Assembly: GCF_001420005.1 (NCBI RefSeq)
Contig: NZ_LJAK01000012.1
Span: forward strand, 1-64,000
Direction: 5' to 3'
From: Loktanella sp. 3ANDIMAR09
GTDB lineage: Bacteria > Pseudomonadota > Alphaproteobacteria > Rhodobacterales > Rhodobacteraceae
DNA length: 64,000 nucleotides
Positions 9,166-17,257 of this stretch are shown piece by piece (position 1 is the first letter of the stretch; the number at the start of each line of letters is the position of its first letter). A program made the translations under genes and the position numbers. Under the pieces are notes generated by a model that worked only from the letters and a program-made list of their open reading frames with translations, was not told the origin of the DNA and ran no database searches.

Positions 9166-10331
9166 CGAAACTGAGATGGGGCATGATCGGCGGCGGCGAG
9201 GGCAGCCAGATCGGGCCGGCGCACCGGCTGGGCGCAGGGTTGGACGGCGCGTTTGAATTCACCGCCGCCGCACTGGATCACCGCCCCGACGCGGGCCGCG
9301 CCTATGGTCAGACGCTGGGTCTGGCCGCCGACCGGTCCTATGGCGACTGGCAAGAGATGCTGGCGGGCGAACGCGGGCGCGACGACCGCATCGACCTTGT
9401 GACCGTCGCCACGCCAAACGCCACCCATTTCGAGATCACCAAGGCCTATCTGGAGGCGGGCTTTCACGTGTTGTGCGAAAAGCCCATGACCATGACCGTC
9501 GAAGAGGGCGAAGAGATCGTCAGGATCGCCCGGACCACCGGGCAGATCTGTGCGGTGAACTATGGCTACAGCGGCTATTCACTGGTGCGCCACATGCGGG
9601 CGATGGTGGCGCGCGGCGATCTGGGTGCGATCCGTCTGGTCAAGGCAGAGTTCGCCCATGGTCACCACGCCGATGCCGCCGACGCTGATAATCCGCGCGT
9701 GCGCTGGCGGTATGATCCCGCACAGGCCGGGGTGTCGGCGCAATTTGCCGATTGCGGCATTCACGCGCTGCACATGGCGTCATTCGTCATCGGGCAAGAG
9801 GTGGAAAAACTGTCCGCCGACACCGTGTCCTGCATCCCCAGCCGCGTGCTGGAGGATGACGCCATGGTGAACATGCGCTTTGACGGGGGGGCGGTCGGGC
9901 GGTTGTGGACATCTTCGGTCGCATTGGGACGCCAGCACGGTCTGACCTTGCAGGTCTTTGGCGAAAAGGGCGGATTGCGGTGGTCGCAGGAAAAGCCCAA
10001 CCAGTTGTTCTGGATGCCGCTCGGCGGGCGTTTGCAGACCATCGAACGCGGCGAGGCGAACCTGTCGCCAGAGGCCGACCGCACCAGCCGCGTCACGATC
10101 GGCCATGCCGAGGGGATGCCGCTGGCCTTTGCCAACATCTACCTCGACCTTGCCACTGCGATCCGCGCCCACGCCGCAGGTCGTCCTGTTGATCCCGCTG
10201 CCGATCTGTACCCGCGTGCCGAGGATGGCCTGCGGTCCATGGCCGCCGTTTTCGCCGTGGCCGCCAGCGGGCGCGACGATGGCCGCTGGGTGGATGCGCG
10301 GCCCCCGATGTTCCGGGACGCCGGGTCATGA
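9162..10331 (+). CDS. Gfo/Idh/MocA family oxidoreductase (second copy type)
   Basis: A 389-residue NAD(P)-dependent dehydrogenase, distinct from its upstream relative. It has GMIGGGEGSQIGPAHR at the N-terminus, LCEKPMTMT as the family signature, and DCGIHALHM as the catalytic His element. The 20-residue extra length and the FAHGHHADAADAD insertion suggest a different substrate or oligomer surface from the 7144 gene. ATG overlaps the preceding stop, and its own stop overlaps the PhyH-like start (10328-10331). Two different Gfo/Idh enzymes in one operon commonly perform oxidation and later reduction of an epimerised intermediate (as for scyllo-inositol), which is an inference here. Confidence 0.87.
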   Translation: MTKLRWGMIGGGEGSQIGPAHRLGAGLDGAFEFTAAALDHRPDAGRAYGQTLGLAADRSYGDWQEMLAGERGRDDRIDLVTVATPNATHFEITKAYLEAGFHVLCEKPMTMTVEEGEEIVRIARTTGQICAVNYGYSGYSLVRHMRAMVARGDLGAIRLVKAEFAHGHHADAADADNPRVRWRYDPAQAGVSAQFADCGIHALHMASFVIGQEVEKLSADTVSCIPSRVLEDDAMVNMRFDGGAVGRLWTSSVALGRQHGLTLQVFGEKGGLRWSQEKPNQLFWMPLGGRLQTIERGEANLSPEADRTSRVTIGHAEGMPLAFANIYLDLATAIRAHAAGRPVDPAADLYPRAEDGLRSMAAVFAVAASGRDDGRWVDARPPMFRDAGS

Positions 10332-11491
10332 CGCAGGTCAAGACGACAGGCTATTTCGACGCGGATGCAGGCGATCCAGAGGCGCTGCGCGCGTTGATCG
10401 GGCGGCAGCTTGATCATTCCGATGTGCCCCATGCCGCGACGGTGACGCGGCAGGTGCCATTCTACGACATGCACGCCCTGGCCCCGGCGCTGGCCGACCA
10501 AGGCGCGCGGCGGGCGCTGATGGCGGAATGGGCCTGGGTGCTGCGGGAATCCGCAGGGGTGATCGTCCTGCGCGGCAGCTATGGCGACACCGGCGTCATC
10601 GACCGGGCGACGGATGTGTTCAACGCGATCATCGCGGCAGAGGCGGCGCAGGGCGCGGGCAAGGGCGACCATTTCGCGGCATCGGGTGCCAATGACCGCA
10701 TCTGGAACGCCTTGCAGAAACTGTGCCTGCGCGATCCTGCCTGTTTTGCCGGGTATTTTGCCAACGACGCCATTGCCGCTGTCTGCGAGGCCTGGCTGGG
10801 CCCGGCCTATCAGTTGACCGCGCAGATCAATCAGGTGCGCCCCGGTGGCAAGGCGCAGCAGGCGCACCGCGATTATCACCTGGGGTTCCAATCCGCTGCA
10901 GGGGCCGCACGTTATCCCGTACACGCCCATGATCTGACCGCTGCGCTGACGCTGCAGGGTGGCATCGCGCATTGCGACATGCCCATCGAAAGCGGGCCTA
11001 CGAAATTGCTGCCGTTCTCGCAGCTCTATCCGCCGGGCTATGTTGCGTTTCACGATCCCGCCCACCGCGCGCTGTTCGAGGATCACTGCATCCAGCTGCC
11101 GCTGGCCAAGGGCGACGTGATCTTTTTCAATCCCGCGCTGTTTCATGCGGCGGGCGAAAATCGCAGTGCCGACATCGCGCGGATGGTGATGTTGTTGCAG
11201 GTGTCCTCTGCCTTTGGCCGCGCCATGGAAAGCGTTGACCGCGCGGCGATGGTCCGTGCGCTCTATCCTGTGTTGTCGGAGTCCGCGATGACGGCGGCGC
11301 AGGTCGCGGCGGTGATCGCGGCCAGCGCCGAAGGCTATGCCTTTCCGACGAACCTCGACACGGACCCGCCGCTGGACGGCAACGCGCCGGTGTCGCAGGC
11401 CGACATCCTGCGTCGCGCCCTGACCGAAAGCTGGTCCGGCGACCGGCTGGACGCCGCCCTGACAGAAATGGACAACCGCCGATGCCCCTGA
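10328..11491 (+). CDS. Phytanoyl-CoA dioxygenase (PhyH)-like Fe(II)/2-oxoglutarate oxygenase
   Basis: A 387-residue protein with the iron-binding facial triad expected of PhyH-type 2-oxoglutarate oxygenases: His180-x-Asp182 in AHRDYH and distal His273 in LFHAAGENRS, followed by Arg279 as the likely 2-oxoglutarate anchor. Family members hydroxylate unactivated carbons of lipids or small metabolites. It is coupled by ATGA to the upstream dehydrogenase, so it should act on the same metabolite. An oxygenase is not part of the textbook inositol pathway, so the operon may handle a methylated or otherwise modified cyclitol or sugar. It overlaps the next small gene by 10 bases. Confidence 0.75.
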   Translation: MTQVKTTGYFDADAGDPEALRALIGRQLDHSDVPHAATVTRQVPFYDMHALAPALADQGARRALMAEWAWVLRESAGVIVLRGSYGDTGVIDRATDVFNAIIAAEAAQGAGKGDHFAASGANDRIWNALQKLCLRDPACFAGYFANDAIAAVCEAWLGPAYQLTAQINQVRPGGKAQQAHRDYHLGFQSAAGAARYPVHAHDLTAALTLQGGIAHCDMPIESGPTKLLPFSQLYPPGYVAFHDPAHRALFEDHCIQLPLAKGDVIFFNPALFHAAGENRSADIARMVMLLQVSSAFGRAMESVDRAAMVRALYPVLSESAMTAAQVAAVIAASAEGYAFPTNLDTDPPLDGNAPVSQADILRRALTESWSGDRLDAALTEMDNRRCP

Positions 11492-11703
11492 GTGACCTGA
11501 TCAACGTGCGGGCGCCGTTCTTTGCGCCGCGGTCCCGCAGGCTGGTGGTCTGTGTGGTGCTCTGGGGCTGGGCGCTGTTCGAACTGCTGTTGGGCACGCC
11601 GCTGTGGACAATGATCGCCTGCGCCGCGGCGGGCTGGTGTACCTACGAATTTTTCGTGGTCTTTGACCCGGACAATTACCGCGAAAAGGATGACCCTAGC
11701 TAA
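11482..11703 (+). CDS. Small two-TM membrane protein
   Basis: A 73-residue protein whose ATG lies inside the end of the oxygenase gene. Residues 21-38 and 39-61 form two hydrophobic segments separated by a short LGTPLW turn; the C-terminus is charged (DPDNYREKDDPS). No family recognised. Position as the last cistron of the cyclitol-type operon suggests co-expression with it. It overlaps the convergent glutaredoxin-MauE gene by 8 bases. Confidence 0.6.
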   Translation: MPLSDLINVRAPFFAPRSRRLVVCVVLWGWALFELLLGTPLWTMIACAAAGWCTYEFFVVFDPDNYREKDDPS

Positions 11704-12484
11704 AGGTCAGCATGATCATGACAATGGCCATGCCCATCATCATCAGGTTTTCAGTCAGGCTGACGAACCCCAGCGGCACGTTGGAATTGCCGCCCACACA
11801 GGCGCATTTCAGCGCGCGCTTGTCGATATAGACCGCCTTGAACACGCTGATGGCGCCGACGGTTGAAATGAACAGTGCCGCTGGTGCTGCAAGCGGGGTC
11901 AGCAGCATCCCCGTCATCAATACGCCCGCGCCGGTTTCCACCCAAGGATAGACATAGGCATAGGGCACCCATTTGCGCGCCAGCAGATCATAGTTCAGGA
12001 ACATGGTGGAAAAGCTTTCGATGTCGCGCAGCTTTTGCATGCCCAGCAAGATCATCGAAACCGAGATGAACCAGCCCAGCGTCTGCCAGGTGATCCCGCC
12101 CAGAAAACCGATCGACAAGGCCAGCGCCGTCGCGGCAGCCACCGCGAACAGATAGATCACCGGGCGATAGGTCGTGGCCTTTGGGTCGTAGTCGGTCAAG
12201 GCCACGCGCAGATCGCTGTAGCCCCCGATGCGCGTGCCGTCGATCCAGACCTGCGGGGTCGTCGGCACGTCGAACGTTTCCTTGAACGCATCGACCTCGG
12301 GGCGGGTGCGAAACAGGCGGTCGTCGATGTCATACCCCTTGGACTGCAACAGCCAGCGCGCCTTTTGACCGGACGGACACAGGTGGTCGGGCAGGGCCAT
12401 GCGATACAGAACAGCCGTTTTCCCAGTGGCCGCGGTGGCGGGGTCTGTCGGCACGTCGGACACGTTGCGGGTTTGGGTCGACAT
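11696..12484 (-). CDS. Glutaredoxin-MauE/DoxX fusion membrane protein
   Basis: A 262-residue fusion. Residues 22-100 form a glutaredoxin domain with active-site CPSG at 36-39 and the cis-Pro segment TTPQVWIDG. Residues 110-260 contain four membrane segments of the MauE/DoxX type, with a CACVGG motif late in the protein. The MauE family supports disulfide or quinone-linked redox chemistry. The ATG at 12484 follows AGGAGG; the longer frame from 12517 lacks one. It diverges from csoR and shares its operator, so copper-responsive control and a role in thiol redox or copper handling are inferred. Confidence 0.82.
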   Translation of the reverse strand: MSTQTRNVSDVPTDPATAATGKTAVLYRMALPDHLCPSGQKARWLLQSKGYDIDDRLFRTRPEVDAFKETFDVPTTPQVWIDGTRIGGYSDLRVALTDYDPKATTYRPVIYLFAVAAATALALSIGFLGGITWQTLGWFISVSMILLGMQKLRDIESFSTMFLNYDLLARKWVPYAYVYPWVETGAGVLMTGMLLTPLAAPAALFISTVGAISVFKAVYIDKRALKCACVGGNSNVPLGFVSLTENLMMMGMAIVMIMLTFS

Positions 12485-12515
12485 CGTCTGCCTCCTGACA
12501 GGGTGGTCATGTCGC

Positions 12516-12527
12516 ATGTCGCGACAT
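12516..12527. repeat. 12-bp palindrome upstream of the glutaredoxin-MauE gene
   Basis: ATGTCGCGACAT is perfectly palindromic and sits 32 bases before the glutaredoxin-MauE start, on the far side of that promoter from the CsoR-type operator. It could be a second regulator site; nothing else supports this. Confidence 0.3.
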
Positions 12528-12545
12528 CACGTTTTCAGGTGACCT

Positions 12546-12566
12546 ATATACCCTATAGGGGTATAT
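12546..12566. promoter_or_regulatory. CsoR-type operator between divergent genes
   Basis: Eight-base arms ATATACCC (12546-12553) and GGGTATAT (12559-12566) form an inverted repeat around a 5-base centre. G/C-tract arms bounded by TATA are the known style of CsoR/RcnR-family operators. The site is 42 bases before the csoR start and about 60 before the divergent glutaredoxin-MauE start, so one site could repress both. Confidence 0.7.
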
Positions 12567-12607
12567 GACCAGAGGGTCAGCGAACCCGGCGGAACAGGAG
12601 TGCCCGG

Positions 12608-12880
12608 ATGAAAGCCAACAAACAAAAAACCCTCGACCGGCTGTCCCGCGTCGAAGGTCAGGTGCGCGGCGTGGCCCGCATGGTCGAAGAGGACCGCTAT
12701 TGCATGGATGTGCTGGCGCAGACCGCCGCGATCAGGTCAGCCCTGCTGGGTGTCGAACGGCTGGTGCTGGAAAATCACGCCGCCCATTGCGTCGAAACCG
12801 CGATCCAAAGCGGCAACCCCACCGAACAGCGCGCCAAATTCGACGAGCTGATCGGTCTGCTGCAGAAGGCGTCCCGGTGA
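12608..12880 (+). CDS. csoR: CsoR-family metal-sensing repressor
   Basis: A 90-residue all-helical DUF156 protein. The ligand triad Cys32, His57 and Cys61 has the same spacing (25 and 4) as the Cu(I) site of mycobacterial CsoR (Cys36, His61, Cys65), so copper is the likely effector; RcnR-type nickel/cobalt sensors have a different set. ATG follows GGAACAGGAG. It is divergent from the glutaredoxin-MauE gene over a matching operator and beside SCO and PCuAC genes, which supports a copper regulon. Cytoplasmic DNA-binding tetramer by family knowledge. Confidence 0.88.
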   Translation: MKANKQKTLDRLSRVEGQVRGVARMVEEDRYCMDVLAQTAAIRSALLGVERLVLENHAAHCVETAIQSGNPTEQRAKFDELIGLLQKASR

Positions 12881-12895
12881 TACGGCGCGCCGTAT
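12880..12895. repeat. 16-bp perfect palindrome at the csoR stop codon
   Basis: ATACGGCGCGCCGTAT begins on the last base of the csoR stop. There is no loop and no T-run, so it is a weak terminator candidate; a protein-binding site is as likely. Confidence 0.5.
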
Positions 12896-12998
12896 AAACA
12901 ACATTATGTCATATATCGATTGGTTCAGGGCAGTCTGCATGCGTGCGCTGCCGGACTGACAGCCACGCCAGTCCGACATTGCAATCTGCGATCCCTTA

Positions 12999-13598
12999 TC
13001 AGCCGGCCAAGAGGCGGCGGATCTTGGCGATGGCCCGTTCGGTGTCCTCTTGATAGCCGATCGGTTCAAACAGCCGGCCCTTGTCATCGAACAACAGGAC
13101 CATGGCAGAATGGTCCATGGTATAGCCGCCACCGTCCAGGGGCACCTTTCTGGCGTAGACGCGAAAGGCTCTGATGGCTTCTTCGATCTCGTCGGGCGTT
13201 CCGGTGACGCCTGTCACGCCGGGAACCCAGCCTGCATAGTCGTCCAGCAGTGCGGGCGTGTCCCGTTCGGGGTCGACCGTCACAAAGTAGGTGCGCAGCG
13301 GCGGGTGGCCGTCCGCGGCCAAGGTGTCCTGCCAGCCTGCGATATCGCCCAGCGTCGTCGGGCAGACCTCTGGGCAATGCGTGAAGCCAAAGAACACCGC
13401 CGAAGGTGCCCCTCTGAGCGTCGCCTGGGTAAAGCGGCCACCATCGGTCATGACCAGATCATAGTCACCCTGACCGAATGTATCGGCCACTGTCGGAATC
13501 AGCCGTGGTTCCAGAACGAAATTCCACCCGATGAAAAGGAGCGCCGAGACGACGACTCCTCCCCATGCGGCAAGGGCGATCTTGCGGATCGGTTTCAT
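12999..13598 (-). CDS. SCO1/SenC family copper chaperone
   Basis: A 199-residue membrane-anchored thioredoxin-fold protein. One N-terminal membrane segment (residues 8-28) precedes the domain. Copper ligands are CPEVC (Cys75, Cys79) and His163 in TMDHSA, the full SCO set. Such proteins deliver copper to the CuA site of cytochrome c oxidase or act as thiol reductants on the periplasmic side. The start codon overlaps the stop of the upstream DUF1775-PCuAC gene by one base (TGATG), so the two are coupled; PCuAC and SCO proteins are known to work together in copper delivery. Confidence 0.92.
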   Translation of the reverse strand: MKPIRKIALAAWGGVVVSALLFIGWNFVLEPRLIPTVADTFGQGDYDLVMTDGGRFTQATLRGAPSAVFFGFTHCPEVCPTTLGDIAGWQDTLAADGHPPLRTYFVTVDPERDTPALLDDYAGWVPGVTGVTGTPDEIEEAIRAFRVYARKVPLDGGGYTMDHSAMVLLFDDKGRLFEPIGYQEDTERAIAKIRRLLAG

Positions 13599-14560
13599 CA
13601 GTGCCCACCGTGGCCTGAATGATCCGCGCCGCCGCCTTGCAGATCGGCGACCGGCATCGTCAGCGTCACTTCGCCCGCGTTTTCAAATGTCAGCGTGACC
13701 GAGATGCTGTCACCCGCGACAAGCGGTCCCGCAAGATCCATGAACATGATGTGGAACCCCCCCGGTTGAAGCGTCACGGTTTCCCCCGATGGGATCCGCA
13801 GCCCGTCATCCAGCGCGCGCATCCGCATGACGTCGCCATCCATTGCCATTTCGTGAATTTCCATGCGACCGGCCACGGAAGATGCGGCGCCAATCAGCAC
13901 ATCATCGGCCTGCCCGGTGTTCGTGATCGTCATGAAACCACCGGCCACGGGCTGATTGGGCAAGGTCGCGCGTGCGAAGGGTGCGGCAATTTCCAAATCA
14001 CCCAAGGTTGTCGCCGTCATGTCCGTAGAGGCGTGGCCGTGACCAAGATCCGCAGCACCTGCGATCAGTTCCAGCGACGGGGCGGGGTTTGGCACGTCAC
14101 GCGACCCGCTGGTATCGGTCCAATCCGCCGTGCCGTTGGCGCAGGTCTGAACCGCAGGAAAGAACATCGCCTGTCCGGCCGACATTTTTGGCCCGACCGA
14201 TCCGCGGATTGTGAATTCGTCATAGTGGTCGTCGGCCAGGTCGCCGCCCGACCAGATGACGGCGCGCACGCCTTCGGTCATTTCGCGGCCGTGGTTGTCA
14301 TAGGGTTCGGCGTAGGGGCCGGTTTGCGTCGTCAGCGTCCATCCTGCCTTTGGCATGGGTTTGACGGCGTAAAATCCATCGGGGATTTCAATGCGGACGG
14401 CGTTGGTGGCCTCGCCGTTGCAGCCATGCGGGACACGCAGGGTGATCTTGGTTGTTGCACCGATCAGGGCGGTGTCCTGTTCCAGCGTTGCATGGGCATT
14501 GGCGCCGCCCGTCAGTGCGATCACGGCCGCCAGAGCGGTCAGGTTGGTTTTGATAATCAT
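13598..14560 (-). CDS. DUF1775 (YcnI-like)-PCuAC fusion, periplasmic copper chaperone
   Basis: A 320-residue secreted protein with two copper modules. After a signal peptide (cleavage ANA|HATLE) the mature N-terminal His starts a YcnI/DUF1775 domain (to about residue 170), whose family binds copper through that His. Residues 185-310 are a PCuAC domain with the H-x-M (IHEMAM) and HIM (GFHIMFMDL) ligand clusters. The tail is His-rich (DHSGHGGH). Start at ATG 14560 follows GGAAAC; TTG and ATG codons a few residues earlier are alternatives. It lies directly upstream of and coupled to SCO. Fusing acquisition and delivery modules is uncommon but logical. Confidence 0.88.
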   Translation of the reverse strand: MIIKTNLTALAAVIALTGGANAHATLEQDTALIGATTKITLRVPHGCNGEATNAVRIEIPDGFYAVKPMPKAGWTLTTQTGPYAEPYDNHGREMTEGVRAVIWSGGDLADDHYDEFTIRGSVGPKMSAGQAMFFPAVQTCANGTADWTDTSGSRDVPNPAPSLELIAGAADLGHGHASTDMTATTLGDLEIAAPFARATLPNQPVAGGFMTITNTGQADDVLIGAASSVAGRMEIHEMAMDGDVMRMRALDDGLRIPSGETVTLQPGGFHIMFMDLAGPLVAGDSISVTLTFENAGEVTLTMPVADLQGGGADHSGHGGH

Positions 14561-14583
14561 GTCTGTTTCCATCAAGATAGGTT

Positions 14584-14612
14584 CAGGTCGTCGCTGAAAA
14601 TGGGGCGACCTG
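14584..14612. promoter_or_regulatory. Inverted repeat upstream of the copper chaperone gene
   Basis: CAGGTCG (14584-14590) and CGACCTG (14606-14612) are exact complements around a 15-base spacer, between the DUF2946-like gene and the DUF1775-PCuAC start. It could be an operator or a weak hairpin; it does not match the CsoR-type site at 12546. Confidence 0.3.
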
Positions 14613-14657
14613 CAAAAGGCACAGTCCAGGTATCCGGACCGGCATTACGGCTTGGGA

Positions 14658-15008
14658 TCAGACAGTCAGGGGCGGTGCGCGTGGTGCGGCATGGGAACGG
14701 ATGTGCAGCGGCCCGGTGACCAGATCGCGCCCGCGTCCATCTGCCAGGGCAAAGGCAAGGGTGCGCATGACCTGCGGGGCCACAGGCACCGGAGGTTCCG
14801 GCAACTTGTGACAGAACGGACAATCGGAATGGTCTGGCCCTGTGGTGCCGCAAAAGTCTTCGAGGGTCGCACCAAGCGCCAATGCTGTTTGCATTTGCTG
14901 GATGGACGCGCGTTCGGGGGCCATGTCATGGGCCGACACCACGCTTTGCGCCGCCAGAAAGGCGGCAGCAAAGGCGACAGTCAGAAATCGAACGAACCCG
15001 GTCAGCAT
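14658..15008 (-). CDS. DUF2946-like small exported protein
   Basis: A 116-residue protein. An N-terminal hydrophobic signal/anchor (FVRFLTVAFAAAFLAAQSVVSA) is followed by a soluble region with CPFCHKLPEPP, a C-x-x-C-H pair that could bind copper or haem. The DUF2946 family often sits beside TonB receptors and copper genes, as here (downstream of the receptor, upstream of PCuAC). ATG 15008 follows AAAAGGG. Function unknown; metal binding is inferred. Confidence 0.65.
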   Translation of the reverse strand: MLTGFVRFLTVAFAAAFLAAQSVVSAHDMAPERASIQQMQTALALGATLEDFCGTTGPDHSDCPFCHKLPEPPVPVAPQVMRTLAFALADGRGRDLVTGPLHIRSHAAPRAPPLTV

Positions 15009-15116
15009 GCGCCCTTTTAGCCAAGAAGATGAAATCGGAAAAGATGCCAACTGGCAAAAACGTAACGAGCACTGACCGGGCAAGAGCGTGATGGCCCGGT
15101 CAGTGCATGACCGTCG

Positions 15117-17093
15117 TCAGAATTGCGTGGTGATGCCGAAATGGGCTGTCCGACCATTCTGCGCCGTTCCGTGTTCGGCGTCGGTGATGCTGGTGTCGGT
15201 CACATTGTAGATGGCGCCGCGGAACGTCAGCGTGTCGTTGAATGCATAGTTCAGGCCGACATCCACCGTGTTGTAGCTGTCATATTCGGTTACGCGCTTG
15301 GCACCGCGTGCCATCCGGGCGGAACTGCTCTCGCCGAAATGGGTGGCGGCCGCCCAGACATCGACACCGTCCAGACCGGTTTGCCAGTCCGCGCGCAGGC
15401 TGGCCTGATGCCGGGGTGTCCGGGCAAAGGGTTCCCCCTTCAGGCTGCCATCAAGATGCCGGGTGTCGGTATAGGTATAGCTCGCCGCCACCTTGAAACG
15501 GTCCCCGATGGCCTGGCTTGCGTTCAGCTCGACGCCTTCTGACCGGGCATTGCCGATATTGTACCATTCATACAGGTCGGTGCGGCCAGCGTATTGCAGA
15601 CCGGTGTCACGGCTGTCGATGCGGTTGGTGAAATCGGTCTTGTAGATGACGACACCGGCTGTGGTGGTGCCGTTGTCGAACCGCAGGCCCAGTTCATAGC
15701 TGGTGCTTTCCTCTGGCTGTAGGTCGGGGTTGCCGGGGATCACGGCCTGACTGCAACTGCCGCCGGTGCAGGAAAAATAGTCAGGCGCGGATTCACGCAG
15801 GCCCGGCGTCTTGTATCCGGTCGATACGCCACCGGCCAGAACAAGGCTGTCCGTCAGCGCCCAGGTTGCATAGGCGCGCGGCGTGACCTTGCCGCCAAAG
15901 CGTTCGTCCCGCGTGTAGCGCGCGCCAAATGTCAGGGTGACACGATCTGTCACGCTCCAGACGTCTTCGGCGAAAACGGCCCATTGCGTGTTGTCGAACC
16001 GGGTGTTTTCGGTTTCGCGCAGCCCCAGGTTCTGATCGCCAAGTTCGGCCTCCAGCACCTGCGCCCCGATGGTCAGTGCATGTGTGCCATACCAGTCCAG
16101 GTCACGCGATCCCTTGATGTCGAATGTCGTTGTGGTGATTTCCGGCTTGCGCCCTGTCCGAGAGGCCGAGGTTTCGCGCTTGGCATCTTCACGCGCCAGC
16201 AATGCCTCGATGTCCCAGGCGCCGATCGTGCTTTCGTAACCCAGTGCGGTGGTCCGGCGGGTGTCGTCGAATGCCGAAACCTCGCCATCGCCGCTGTCGT
16301 TTTCGCGGCTAATGTCGTTCACGCCGAACTGCAGGAAAACCTCGTGTCCCGTGACCGGAAGCCACGTCAGCCGTGCCGTATGGTCGGTGACGGTGCGATC
16401 ATCAGGCCCGACGATCGCGCCGTCCTCACGTTTGGTCGAACCGTCACGGTCAAGCCTGCGCCCCCACAGCTGAAGCCCGAGCGTTTCACCCGCAACCGGC
16501 CCGCTGAGGTAGTAGGACAATTGTTGCTGCGCGCTGTCGTCGTCATTTTCGGGCACTGTGGTTTCAAATGTCGCGGACCCGGTCCATGCGGGTGCCACCG
16601 GCTTGGTGATCACGTTGATGACGCCGCCGATCGCGTCCGATCCATACAGCGATGACATCGGCCCGCGCACGACCTCGATCCGGTCAATCGCCGAGGCTGG
16701 TGGAATGAAATACTGGTCCACGCCACCACCGTTGCCGTTGGTGCGCGATTGGCGCGTGTTGATCCGTTGCCCGTCCACCAGCAACAGCGTGTAATCGGCG
16801 GGCATGCCGCGGACATAGATGTCCTGGGCATCGTCGCCACCGCTGACCGCAACCCCCGGCACCCCGCGCAGGGCATCGGTCAGGTCCGTCAGGCCAGCGC
16901 GTTCCAGCTGTTCACCGGTCACGACCGTCACACTGGCCGGCGCGGTCAGCGGGTCCACTGCGACACCGGCTGCGGACAGGATCAGCGTGCCGAGGTCATA
17001 GGCCTCTGTGTCCTGTGCGGTTGCGTTTTGGGGCAGGCCTGCGAGGACCAGCCCGGCAAGCGTTGTATAAAGGGATGCGGTAGCGACGTGCAT
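15117..17093 (-). CDS. TonB-dependent outer-membrane receptor
   Basis: A 658-residue receptor close to the usual length. Signal peptide ends at NATAQ; the plug domain carries VTVVTGEQLERAGL, RGVPGV and VRGPMSSLYGSDAIGGVINV; a 22-strand barrel follows and ends FGITTQF with a terminal Phe. It resembles the CirA/FepA/BtuB branch, so ferric siderophore or a metal chelate is likely; the copper genes downstream in the same direction make copper uptake (OprC/NosA-like) possible. ATG 17093 is chosen over GTG 17096 because GGAG is better spaced. A dyad at 17228-17257 lies about 135 bases upstream. Confidence 0.9.
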   Translation of the reverse strand: MHVATASLYTTLAGLVLAGLPQNATAQDTEAYDLGTLILSAAGVAVDPLTAPASVTVVTGEQLERAGLTDLTDALRGVPGVAVSGGDDAQDIYVRGMPADYTLLLVDGQRINTRQSRTNGNGGGVDQYFIPPASAIDRIEVVRGPMSSLYGSDAIGGVINVITKPVAPAWTGSATFETTVPENDDDSAQQQLSYYLSGPVAGETLGLQLWGRRLDRDGSTKREDGAIVGPDDRTVTDHTARLTWLPVTGHEVFLQFGVNDISRENDSGDGEVSAFDDTRRTTALGYESTIGAWDIEALLAREDAKRETSASRTGRKPEITTTTFDIKGSRDLDWYGTHALTIGAQVLEAELGDQNLGLRETENTRFDNTQWAVFAEDVWSVTDRVTLTFGARYTRDERFGGKVTPRAYATWALTDSLVLAGGVSTGYKTPGLRESAPDYFSCTGGSCSQAVIPGNPDLQPEESTSYELGLRFDNGTTTAGVVIYKTDFTNRIDSRDTGLQYAGRTDLYEWYNIGNARSEGVELNASQAIGDRFKVAASYTYTDTRHLDGSLKGEPFARTPRHQASLRADWQTGLDGVDVWAAATHFGESSSARMARGAKRVTEYDSYNTVDVGLNYAFNDTLTFRGAIYNVTDTSITDAEHGTAQNGRTAHFGITTQF

Positions 17094-17227
17094 CACGGAC
17101 TCCTTGGTGCGAAGTTGAGATGTCTGGGTGTCGCGCGGTGCTGGCGGTGCCTTGACGGGTTCGGTGCTGACTACGGCGGAAATTCAACCGGTATCAAGCG
17201 ATGGTGCAGGTGTGGTCTATAAATTAC

Positions 17228-17257
17228 AGCGATAAGACATGCAGTTTACTTATCGCT
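17228..17257. promoter_or_regulatory. 9-bp inverted repeat between hydrolase and TonB receptor genes
   Basis: AGCGATAAG (17228-17236) and CTTATCGCT (17249-17257) are exact complements with a 12-base spacer. The right arm overlaps the last codons of the hydrolase. There is no T-run, so an operator upstream of the TonB receptor is at least as likely as a terminator. The CGATAAG half-site recurs before the LysR gene. Confidence 0.45.

Noticed and set aside
14624-14639. GTCC-N8-GGAC dyad upstream of the copper chaperone
   Set aside because: Inner bases mismatch and it does not match a known copper regulator site well enough.
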